Made by a program: the position numbers and the translations under genes
Notes under the pieces: generated by a model
The model's input: the letters and a program-made list of their open reading frames with translations, nothing else
What the model was told of the DNA's origin: nothing
The model's database searches: none
Source: Toxorhynchites rutilus septentrionalis
Lineage: Eukaryota; Arthropoda; Insecta; Diptera; Culicidae
Assembly (NCBI RefSeq): GCF_029784135.1
Contig: NC_073745.1
Location: 64,076,218-64,140,217, forward strand
Direction of reading: 5' to 3'
DNA length: 64,000 nt
Shown here: positions 55,190 to 64,000 of the stretch, piece by piece
How positions within the stretch are numbered: the stretch's first letter is position 1
Layout: every line of letters begins with the position of its first letter

Positions 55190-55605
55190 CAGCCATTCCA
55201 TGCCAAACCGATATAGTGGTTCTCAGATTTCGATGAAAAGAGGTAGTTTTGTTCCTTATCGCAAAACATTAGACCCGTATTTTTTATTTTTTCGTTAGCG
55301 TGATCATTTCCATTTTAGGGGCAATTCGCTAGCCTTTTATTAAAAAATACTGAACTTGCAAAATTTTATTTTCCTAATTATCGATTGTAGTTGTTTTTTA
55401 TTGCTTTCATTGCTTCAGACTAGAGGGCGCTATATTTTTTAATATTTTTATAGAAAGCTTAGGATGTATTAAATGACATATCTCGATTTCAGAGATACTT
55501 TTTTTTTCATTTTGAGATATGATTTTTCAAAGTTAACCGAAAAATGGTCCGAAAAATCATTTTTCCCCTTGAGAACCACTTTATCGGTTTGACATGGAAT
55601 GGCTG
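55190..55605. mobile_element. Fold-back element, copy 3, complete
   Basis: TIRs CAGCCATTCCATGCCAAACC (55190) and, reversed, CAGCCATTCCATGTCAAACC (55605) extend about 37 bases to GTGGTTCTCA, with TA on both sides (55188-55189, 55606-55607). At 416 bases it is the short form of the 1.3-1.4 kb copies at 22981 and 45477, lacking most of the inverted interior. It defines the true ends of the family. Confidence 0.75.
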
Positions 55606-55613
55606 TATATATA

Positions 55614-55840
55614 CTAGCTGATCCTGCGAGCTTTGTCCTGCCCAAAATTATTGTTTTGATATGAATTCTTTAGAACGAATTTCTAAACTTTTTCTCATCA
55701 TAATGTTCATAATGTTCTATGGGTAGAATACAACAAAATGAAGACGGCTCCAAAGGGATCTTTCCTTCGTCGGATTTTGCGATTAGCAATACATTTGCCC
55801 TTCCATTTTTAGTTATACAGATAGATAGATAGAAGATATA
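55614..55840 (+). repeat. Retroposon tail, short copy
   Basis: CTAGCTGATCCTGCGAGCTTTGTCCTGC to ACAGATAGATAGATAGAAGAT repeats the start and end motifs of 1428-2180 without the 142-bp units. It follows the fold-back element within a few bases. Confidence 0.55.
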
Positions 55841-56975
55841 GGAATGCGTTGTTTTGCCTGAAAAACCATTTCCACTTTCGAACAAAGATCAATTTCGCTA
55901 GCGCAAATATCGAATGCACTAACAATGCTTATCACGTTGAAATTTTCGGTCATATGGGAATTCAATTTTCCGACATTATCCGACATTCCTTCAGAGTTTT
56001 CTGGATATTTTCCGATTTTACTCTCCACTATATTGATCTACAGGAAGAGATGTAGAAATGTAGAAATGTAGAAATAAAGTAGGCTAAAATCGGACCAAGA
56101 AGGCTTCGGGGTTTCCGCTCACGAATAGATTTGGCCTTCCATTTTTATTTATATAGATAGATATAGGCTAACAGTGCGAGGTTGAAGGGATGCTTAAGGA
56201 CTGGGATGAAACGGTTTCCGTTATCGCTTGGATGTAGTCAATTTTAATATTACTCAAAGATGTTCAGTTTAGGCTTTGAGAATCAACTCATTGTCGTTTG
56301 CTCAAAAGATACCCCTCTAGGAGAGTAATTTTTAGGGAAATTAGCGACGCACATGTTGCCATCCGCTCGTTTACTAAAAAATGATTCGCTTGGCGCCGGC
56401 AGCGCTAATTCGGTTTACTTGGTTTGTCGCCGGCCGTTCTTGACATTATCGGGAAATTACAATCTGTTAATGTCAATCTCATCGATAGTTCTCATAAGTT
56501 CTCGACTCTGTTCCCTCACTGTCATAAAATTTCGAAGTATAGTATAGTAAAATTATAGTATTAGAGTAAATGAATGTAATTTTTCAGTCATCGTGAAGTC
56601 TTTTGTCTGCAATGATGTCAGGACAAAAGTACTTATGAAATCATAAAAAACGTTGACGTGTACAAGTTATTGTTACCAGAATACAAAAGATACTGAAGTA
56701 CTGTCGTCGGCCACTGAGCGATACTATGCTCACGACATCACTGCGGTGCGACCTATTTTGCGAGTGGTTACGCTGTGGTTACGTAGGACGGTGAAGTGTT
56801 AATGAATGACTCAAAAAATAGGACTAACCTGATGTGTATTGATATAAACTAAATATAAAAACTTTTAATGTATTAAAACTATGGAAAAATTACATACGGT
56901 GAGTGAAATATATTTGATTTGATGAATAGAGCTTCTCATTTTTCAAAAACCTGTGAAATATTGTTATATCCAAAA
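55841..56975. other. Interior of hAT-like copy 2, no gene
   Basis: TCTTTTGTCTGCAATGATGT at 56600 and AACCTGTGAAATATTGTTAT at 56949 recur in copy 1 (47338, 47577). Another short (GATA)-type tail lies at about 56145-56170. No coding region is supported. Confidence 0.5.
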
Positions 56976-57834
56976 AGTCTGCAACAAAAATAAAAAGTAT
57001 TTCACAGATATGTCTGTAAATTTACAAACATATCTGTAAGTCTGACATCTCTGGTGGTCTGAGAATTTATTGCAAGAAATCGCTTGAAAAAATGCATGAA
57101 TTTGCTTGAAAATGAAGTGGATTGAGTCGGCACCACTTAGTCGCGGATTTTTAACTTTATTCGGGAACATATTGGGATGCAAATAAACCTACATCACACC
57201 ACTGCCCATGTTTGTATAGGAGACGCAAGCGACAAAATGAACAAAATCGACTTTTTCACTGTTTTGCATTCTACGCAATGAGCAATTTAAAAAAAAACGT
57301 TTCCGAAAAATCACTGTTTGTCCGCATAACAGACGTAGTTTCATACAGCTTTCATACATCGTTCGAAAATCAACAATTATCAGTATTATGGCTATAAGCT
57401 AAATCTTCATTTGAATCACATTCTTTGTAGAGCCCAAACATGCCTATCATCATAGTATCTTATTACTTAGTGTTTCCTAATAGATGAATATAATACACCA
57501 TTGAAACACTGCTCATATAATTACTTTCTGTACACTGCACTGCGATGAACAAAGAGAAGCAATTGTGTTTTTTTAAATGTTACAATTACCTAAATTTCTG
57601 CATTTGAATCTTCAAGTAGGCAATGAAACAATCGGATCAGTAGTAAAATTACAATAATATTGGTTCTTAGCATCGGATTCGACATCGAATTATTCCACAT
57701 ACTCAGCATTTACTCATACGAGCGGAACGCCAGAGTCTTATCGCCTAGCCTCTTCGATTTCTGCCAGCAGCCACCACTGCAACTGCAACGGAGTCTCCAT
57801 CCTGTCCATCTACTACCAGAATGTTAGAGGACTA

Positions 57835-59133
57835 AAGGGTGTGTCACATCAAATTGCATCACGGAATAAACGCTGTAGAAATTTAATTTTTAGGAATTAT
57901 ATCTTCAGCTTTGGTTTTATAATCAGATAAGAGTGTATAGATCACGTTGGCCATGCTTCACTGTCAATTTTTCGTAAATTTGGAAAAATGTCGTCGAACG
58001 AAAAAGAGCGTCGTGAATTAATCTTGTACACTAATTTCAAGAATCCGGAGTTATCACATCGGTACATCGGTAAGATGCTGGGAATCGTCCAATCCACGGT
58101 CAGCAGAGTACTGAAACGATACTTCGGGAACCTAACCATCGACCGGAAGGTGAAGAACGGCAAAAATGGATGCTCCGTCAGTGAAAAAGATCACAAGCGC
58201 GTAGTTAAGCAGTTTAGACGTGATCCGAGAAGTTCGGTCCGGGATGTCGCCAATAAGCTGAATTTGTCAAGTTCATTCGTCCAGCGGACCAAGCAGCGGG
58301 AGGGCCTGCGTACATACAAGGTTCAGGAGGCTCCTAACCGCGACGAAAGGCAAAACATGGTGGGGAAGACGCGAGCCCGGAAGCTGTACACCGAAATGCT
58401 GACGAAGCCGCATTGCCTGGTAATCGACGACGAAACCTACGTCAAAGTGGACTTTCGTCAGCTGCCGGGCCTGTTGTTCTTCTCCGCAGAGGACAAATTC
58501 AGCGTTCCGGAGGAGATTCGCAAGCAGAAACTATCCAAGTTTGCCAAAAAGTACATGGTGTGGCAAGTGATCTGCTATTGCGGAAAGCGGAGCGCCCCCT
58601 TCGTGATGACCAGCACGGTAAACGGGCAGGTTTACCTTAAGGAGTGCCTACAGAAGCGCTTACTACCACTATTGAAGCAGCACGAGGGCCCGACCATCTT
58701 CTAGCCGGATCTCGCTTCGTGCCACTATTCAAAGGACGTGTTGCAGTGGTACTAAGCCAACGGGGTCACCTTCGTGCCAAAGGAAATGAACCCGCCCAAC
58801 GCGCCGGAGCTTCGCCCAATAGAGAAATATTGGGCGATTATGAAGCAGGCCCTCCGGAAGAACCCAAAAGTTGTCAAATCGGAGGCGGACTTCAAGAGAA
58901 AATGGATTTCTGTTCAAAAAAAACTACAACCTGACGTTGTACAGAACCTTATGGACGGGGTAAAGAGGAAGGTGCGAGCATACGGGCTTGGGCTCGAAGT
59001 ATGATTAAAAAGAAAATGCCAAAAGTTGTTTAATAGTTTTTATTTTACTGTCTAAAATTTTCAAAAGGATCGGTCTACTGGGCGAATTTCTACAGCGTTT
59101 TTTCCGTGATGCAATTTGATGTGACACACCCTT
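57835..59133 (+). mobile_element. ITmD37E transposon inserted in the jockey endonuclease
   Basis: TIRs of about 48 bases start AAGGGTGTGTCACATCAAAT on both ends, with TA at 57833-57834 and 59134-59135. Removal of the element and one TA rejoins the host frame as CTA CGC ACT (Leu Arg Thr), confirming the site. The 1299-bp length and single transposase fit the mosquito ITmD37E family. Confidence 0.9.
57988..59004 (+). pseudogene. ITmD37E transposase with two nonsense codons
   Basis: One frame of 338 codons runs from MSSNEKERRELILYTNFKNP to KRKVRAYGLGLEV, so only two changes break it: TAG at 58702-58704 and TAA at 58753-58755. The N-terminal helix-turn-helix has IGKMLGIVQSTVSRVLKRY. Catalytic blocks are VIDDETYVKVDF (first Asp, about residue 146), PDLASCHYSK (second Asp just after the TAG) and PELRPIEKYW (Glu). 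The spacing between the second Asp and the Glu is 37 residues, the defining trait of DD37E elements in mosquitoes. The good preservation points to a fairly recent copy. Confidence 0.9.
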
Positions 59134-61837
59134 TACGCACTAAAACGAGTTGTGACTATGACGTGGTCGTGCTCACCGAAACATGGCTTCGCCCGGATAT
59201 ATGCGACGTCGAGCTGACGTCAGATTACTCAGTGTTTCGTTGCGATCGTAATGAGTCCACTAGCGATCTTCAGAGGGGCGGTGGAGTGCTCATCGCAGTT
59301 AGAGCCAGTATTTGCTGCAGTTCAGTCTCCTTGATGAACTGTGAGCAAATAGAGCAAGTTGCTACATGCTTAGTGCTTCCACATCGATCCATATACGTCG
59401 TCGGTATCTACTTACGACCTAACTCTGATCCAAGATTATATTCCACTCACGCTTCGGCCGTTCAGAGCATTTGTGATCGATCATCTGAAAATGATATCGT
59501 TCTACTATTGGGCGACTATAACCTCCCTTATTTGCGTTGGCATTTTGACGAAGATATCAATGGACTTTTGCCGGTAGACGCATCTAGTGAACATGAAGTT
59601 ACAATTGCGGAATCCATTCTTGCTTGGTTTGGTACAAGTGAACTCTCTCACAAATTGCAATGGTAGGCTCCTTGATTTGGCGTTCGTTGATTCACCGGAC
59701 GATCTCGAAATTTTCGCACCTCCACTTCCTCTCCTGAATATCGACGTTCATCACGTACCATTCGTCTCGCAAGTAGATACGCATTGCTGCATTTACGACC
59801 AGGTAGATTTGCATCCCGCAGCTTTCGATTTTGACTTTCGGAGGTGTGATTTCTCATCTCTGAATGTTGAACTCTCGTCAGTAAACTGGCAGAATTATTT
59901 CCAAGGTGACTCTGTCGATGAGAACGTACTGCTGTTCTATGATAAATTACTCGAAATCTTGCACGCTAATGTTCGCCGTCGTCGCCGTGCTATCAGCTCT
60001 ACCTACAGGAAGCCTTGGTGGAATGCCGAGCTGCCTAACCTGCGAAACAGACTCCGCAAAGCCCGCAAACATTTCTTCGAATCTAAAACAGATTCAAATA
60101 GAGATCTTCTACGGTAAGCTGAAGTCAGCTATAAGGAACGTCTTGTCTCTGCCCACTACGATTATGTGATCAGGTCACAGTCATCACTGAAGAAAAATCC
60201 TTCGACATTTTGGAAATTTGTAAAACTACAACGAACCAATAATCGTGTGCCCAACAACGTAAGCTACAGCTCATCTACGGCTACCTCTGCCGAAGAAGCT
60301 GCAAATCTATTTTCAAACTACTTTCAAAGTGTGTTCAGCTCTACCTCGCTTCAAATTCATCAAAGTAGTTTCCAAGATGTACCTTTCTATAATGTTCATC
60401 TGCCCCTCATCGATTACTCTAGGGCAGAAGTGCGGAATGTATTAGAAGATCTTGACGTGTCAAAAGGAGCAGAAGTCGATGGTTTACCACCACTTTTATT
60501 CAAAAACTGTGTTACATCTCTAGTGGAGCCTTTGACACTACTGTTTAATCGATCCGTGCAACAGAAAACGTTTCCGGCTATGTGGAAAACTGCTTCTATG
60601 GTCCCCATTCATAAAGCTGGAAGCTTGCAACGAGTCGAGAACTACCGCGGCATCTCGATACTCTGTTGCTTAGGAAAAGTTCTAGAATCCCTTATTCATA
60701 AAGTTTTACTGGCTGCAGCAACACCGTCGATTTCTGAATACCAGCATGGATTTGTTCCTCGTCGCTCCACAACATCCAACTTGATGTGCTACACAAGCAG
60801 CTTGTTCCAGGAAATGGAACGTCGGAATCAAGTCGATTCTATTTATGTCGACTTCCCGAAGGCCTTTGACACTGTACCGCATGCCTTCGCAGTGGAGAAG
60901 CTGAAGCACATGGGCTTTCCAAACTGGATCACGGACTGGTTACTATCTTATCTGACGGGCCGGAAGGCGTTCGTACAACTCGACTCTGCACGATCGGAAT
61001 TATTTGAAATAGCGTCCGGTGTTCCACAGGGAAGCGTACTGGGTCCTCTTATCTTTGTTCTCTTTATAAATGATCTATGCCCCCGATTCTCATCCGGGAA
61101 ACTATTATATGCAGACGACCTAAAAATATTCAGGGTAATCAAGTCAACACTGGATTGTACTGCGCTACAAACGGATATCAACATCACTTCGCAATGGTGC
61201 TCCGATAATGGTATGCATTTGAACATCACTAAATGCAAGGTAATCACGTTCACCCGTGGTATGTCGCCGATCAATCACGTCTACTCAATTAACATAACTC
61301 CTCTAGAACGTGTTCAGTCCATCCGCGATCTGGGCGTTGTCAGTGACTCCAAGCTGCGCACGTTAGTGCGCAGTACTCTGGAATATGCCTCGCCGATCTG
61401 GTCACCCTATCACGTTGCTCAAGTGATCAGCATTGAACGTGTACAGAGGCAATTCGTGCGCTTCGCCCTCCGTAACTTTCCCTGGAACGACCCGGCTAAT
61501 CTCCCTGATTATGCGGCTCGCTGCCAACTTATAGACCTTCAGTTACTATCAGCACGAAGAACCCAGACACAACGGCTGTTCATATTCGACCTTTTGAAAA
61601 ACAACATCGACTTGAAAAAGTTTCGTTTTACGTTTCTCAACGTCAACTAAGACAATTGCCTTTAATTATCGTTCCTAGACATAGAACAAGTTATGGGTTC
61701 AACAGCCCATTCAGCAGCTGCCTAAGGGCGTTCAACAATGTTAGTAGCAGTTTCGACTTTAATATGGCTAAAAATGATTTTAAAAACCGAATTATGAACG
61801 TAGTTTAAGTTTACGATCTGTGCGACTAGGTCGAAGA

Positions 61838-61861
61838 TTAATAATAATAATAATAATAATA
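61838..61861 (+). repeat. (AAT)n tail of the jockey element
   Basis: TTAATAATAATAATAATAAT ends the retrotransposon, instead of a poly-A tail. Confidence 0.8.
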
Positions 61862-61862
61862 C

Positions 61863-62482
61863 CGTTGGAGTAAGTCACTCCACCATCTTTAGGCGATTGA
61901 TCGTGATATCGGTAAATCATGTTGCTAAAATTACCAACATTGCAGATTATCTTTATAAATTCAATAAATTGAAAAAAAAACATGAACCTGTTGCTCTTAT
62001 TATATTCCAGAGCATTCAGGAAAAAAGTACTATCATAGACTCTCAACAAATCCAAAGCACCTTTTCCAGACATTCCACTGAATTTCTTCCAAACCATTTT
62101 GATTTTATCCGAAAACAACTGAAACTACCGACGGAGACGTTTTGACAATTATCGGAAATGTAAATACTAACGCTGCAGAGTGATTACGTCTAGATATGCG
62201 AACAAATGTTCATTGAAACGATTGATTGTCCGCATAAATGGACACAAGCGTTTTCCAAATGGAAAAAATGTGTTTGAATCCGCGAAATCTCTTAGGTCCT
62301 CTTCTTACCGATAATATCCTTCAACTGGACAGATTATTTCATTGGAAATTTGCATGGTTTCGCTTGAAAGTAAAAAACTACAAAATTGTGTTTTCCCAAC
62401 ACTAATGGTGTTGGTGATTACGTCTCCTATGCAAACATGGGCAGACCAGGGCCCTGTTACATAATCGAAATTTCATAAATTG
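61863..62482. other. Right part of the TIR-bounded interval, no gene
   Basis: The 82-residue open frame at 61897-62145 (MIVISVNHVAKITNIADYLY) has no recognised domain. The right TIR ends at 62444. Confidence 0.4.
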
Positions 62483-62890
62483 TTACCCGACACGCCTTCT
62501 AGGCGTGTGAGTCCTTCCTAACCGAGACTCTGCGCAGTCAAGCAGTTGGCTTAAGCGCCACTCCCGTAAGGGAGGCCAACCGCCGTGTTTTTGGTTGCCC
62601 GGCCAATGAGAATCGAACTCCCAGGGCGGGTTTTTCTTTCTTCCCCCAAAACCCGGTTTGTTTCTCAATTTGAGCTGCGCTGTACAGTGAACCCGAACAC
62701 CGCTTGTCCAGAGGACAAGATTAAAGCCCGAGAGTGCGTGGGCCGATCCCCAGACCACAAATTTCAGCAAATTTTCCTCACTGGACCAATTAGCGAAAAT
62801 ATCGTCCACAACGAAGCTCGCTTCGGAGCGCAGGAGTTCAACTAACTGCAACAAAAAGGAGTCTCTTTGCAGACTCAAGACCTTTACGAC
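62483..62890. other. Hairpin-dense, GC-richer island; possible structured RNA or SINE
   Basis: Short perfect inverted repeats follow one another: ACACGCCT/AGGCGTGT (62489-62507), CTCCC/GGGAG (62562-62575) within GTTGGC/GCCAAC, CTTGTCC/GGACAAG (62703-62720), GAAGC/GCTTC (62813-62824) and GAGTC/GACTC (62861-62877). On the minus strand GGGAGTTCGATTCTC resembles a pol III B box and TGGACAAGCGGTG an A box about 90 bases upstream. The overlapping minus-strand frame of 131 residues has no known domain. A tRNA-derived SINE or another small structured RNA is possible; I cannot name it. Confidence 0.35.
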
Positions 62891-64000
62891 TACAAAAAAA
62901 AATCAGTTGCCGGTACTTAGGCCACACCGCTAGCCAGTAAATAACTCAGACTATAAAATATTCAACTCAACATTTATTACAGGAAAACAGCGTGACGACA
63001 AAAAACTAATTCAACTCATTTACACATAACAGAAAAATTTAATCTAACTCCAGACTCGAACATCAAATCATTGGATTTGCAGACATAGCAATTAGCTCAC
63101 TACACCAAAGGCACATTCAAATAGATTTGGTAATGGCGGTTGACTTTCTAGTCATACTGCTGTGGCTTCTCCATTCACTTTTCAATGGCTATTGTGTGTG
63201 TACTTTTGTGTGGTGTTGCTTCTGTTCTCTTTTCAAACATTTTCGGGCGATTATCTTTAATCTCCCGAGCGCAGCTTAAATCCACGATAGATACAATACG
63301 GTAGGGCGACTTATGAGAAAGGCCTTTCAGCCATCTTGGATTTTGAATGTAAACAATCTGCAATATTTTGCAATATCTTTTTTTTGCTCTTTGTGTGTGG
63401 AATTGTTTTGGTGGGAATAAGAACATTGAAACGTTGAAAGGTAAGTCTTTTACGGTTAAAATTAGGTTTGTAATATACTCTATCTTATTATATTTTTCAG
63501 CTCAGGAGAATAAATCGACTTTCGGTGTCGGTCGGTGATGAAGGTATTTTTCCCGCGTTTTGCAGTTAGAGACGTCGGTTAATTGTTCGATTGTAAGGTT
63601 TCTGGAATTTCAAGTTTTCCTATATCTATTCTTTGTTTCTGTGTTCTTGGTTAACAAAAACTTAATGCCTGTTTTTGATGGGGCATAAAAAGATGATATA
63701 AAAGGATTTCTAGCAACTTCCTGCGACTAGTTTTATCATCGATATTGTTTAGCTCATATATATATATTCCAAAATGATTCCCTGGTGGTGGAGGATGTTG
63801 AGATTGCCAACGAAGCAACACGATTACAAGAAGCATGCCATGATAATTTAATGCTCTGTAGTTTGTCGAAATATATCTTTCTTGTTTGATCGTTCACTAG
63901 TTTAGTCGCATTTTATTTTCACTTCCTTCCAAGTGGTTATGGGCCCAGAACTAGGTGCCTAGCAACGATAATCAACATCCGTGAAAATTTTTTCCTGAAG
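62891..64000. other. Unrecognised sequence to the window end, no supported gene
   Basis: A GGTAAGT at about 63439 and a TTTTTCAG at about 63494 could frame a small intron (63440-63500), but no coding exon with a recognisable protein flanks them. Nothing else stands out. Confidence 0.3.

Larger units (their letters stand above)
48046..57140. mobile_element. hAT-like element, copy 2, split by nested mariner and copia
   Basis: The left end CTAGGTAGTGCGAACTGAAT (48046) matches copy 1 and the next 200 bases also agree. The right end is GATTGAGTCGGCACCACTTAG at 57140. Flanks TCGCGATC (48038-48045) and TCGCGGAT (57141-57148) look like a mutated 8-bp duplication. Removing the mariner complex (48832-54774 plus one TA) leaves about 3.15 kb, against 2.83 kb for copy 1. 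The right part shares GTGATGCACGTAAGATTGT, the fold-back insertion and the last 170 bases with copy 1. Confidence 0.75.
57655..61650 (+). pseudogene. Jockey ORF2: AP endonuclease and reverse transcriptase, multiply broken
   Basis: Upstream of the insertion the frame ends in VSILSIYYQNVRGL, and it resumes at 59136 with RTKTSCDYDVVVLTETWL and GGGVLIAVRAS, the N-terminal and central blocks of the apurinic endonuclease; TAHER-type end motifs are not clearly kept. A frameshift lies near 59650, a TAA at 60115-60117, and otherwise one frame continues. RT has RRSTTSNLMCY, YVDFPKAFDTV, SGVPQGSVLGP and LYADDLKIF. About 40 residues are missing between VVSDSKL (61350) and VRSTLEYASPIW, compared with the RT at 39.9 kb. 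No RNase H, as usual in the clade. The stop is at 61648-61650. Confidence 0.85.
57655..61862 (+). mobile_element. Jockey-clade non-LTR retrotransposon, split by ITmD37E
   Basis: ORF2-type sequence (endonuclease then RT) extends from about 57655 to 61650, followed by a 3' UTR and an (AAT)n tail at 61838-61861. The 5' limit is uncertain and ORF1 is absent, so the copy is 5'-truncated. The inserted DNA transposon occupies 57835-59133. Confidence 0.75.
57202..62444. mobile_element. TIR-bounded interval with CTGCCCATGTTTG ends
   Basis: CTGCCCATGTTTGTATAGGA (57202) and, reversed, CTGCCCATGTTTGCATAGGA (62444) are inverted, with ACCA outside each (57198-57201, 62445-62448). CCGCATAA, near both ends, also recurs in inverse order (57319, 62232). 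A jockey element fills most of the middle. The outer element would be about 1.0 kb without it. The 4-base duplication is short enough to be chance. Confidence 0.5.

Noticed and set aside
62600..62720. A tRNA gene from the A- and B-box-like motifs
   Set aside because: Box spacing is about 90 bases and no acceptor or anticodon arm could be formed.
62483..62878. 131-codon minus-strand frame as a protein gene
   Set aside because: Most of it overlaps short hairpins and reads into proline/arginine-rich text; a structured RNA or SINE explains the region better.

Overview
The window looks like a gene-poor, AT-rich stretch of a mosquito nuclear genome, most likely an Aedes-type culicine. The reasons are the dense layering of transposable elements, a mosquito-type ITmD37E transposon, copia, jockey-type and RNase H-bearing non-LTR retrotransposons, mariner and Tc1 relatives, many MITEs with TA, TTAA or 8-bp target duplications, and trinucleotide-rich unique islands. 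Nothing prokaryotic is present, and I see no rRNA gene, confident tRNA gene or CRISPR array. This assignment is inference; no search was run.

Layout. 1-6.5 kb: a TIR element cut by the window edge, a retroposon tail with an exact 142-bp tandem unit, and a 0.79-kb MITE with about 100-bp TIRs. 6.5-7.8 kb: a broken mariner-like element with DD41D spacing. 7.8-9.8 kb: unique CAG/CTG- and GT-rich sequence. 9.8-13.7 kb: two head-to-head insertions of one non-LTR family, each with its own target duplication; the second carries an LTR-like insertion. 14-19.2 kb: a Tc1 relic, several MITEs and a mariner fragment. 19.5-21.4 kb: unique microsatellite-rich sequence. 21.4-31 kb: retroposon tails, fold-back and pogo-like MITEs and RNase H debris. 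31.3-35.5 kb: an element with palindromic ends that holds two relic histone H2A segments, each followed by a histone-type 3' stem-loop. 37.7-42.3 kb: a non-LTR insertion inside a TTAA-flanked element, plus a jockey-type RT fragment. 42.6-44.9 kb: unique sequence with the best candidate for a host exon (43228-43338, minus strand). 44.9-57.1 kb: two copies of a hAT-like TIR element; the second is split by a mariner that is itself split by a copia element. 57.2-62.4 kb: a TIR-bounded interval holding a jockey element whose endonuclease domain is split by an ITmD37E transposon. 62.5-62.9 kb: a GC-richer hairpin-dense island; beyond it nothing is recognised.

How the parts relate. Almost all coding sequence is mobile-element polyprotein or transposase, and nearly every copy is broken by stops, frameshifts, truncation or nested insertion. 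The RNase H/C-terminal reading frame at 38.06-39.17 kb is the best preserved. The value of the window lies in dated nesting (target duplications give the order of events), in the histone-derived cargo, and in inverted arrangements that could give hairpin transcripts.
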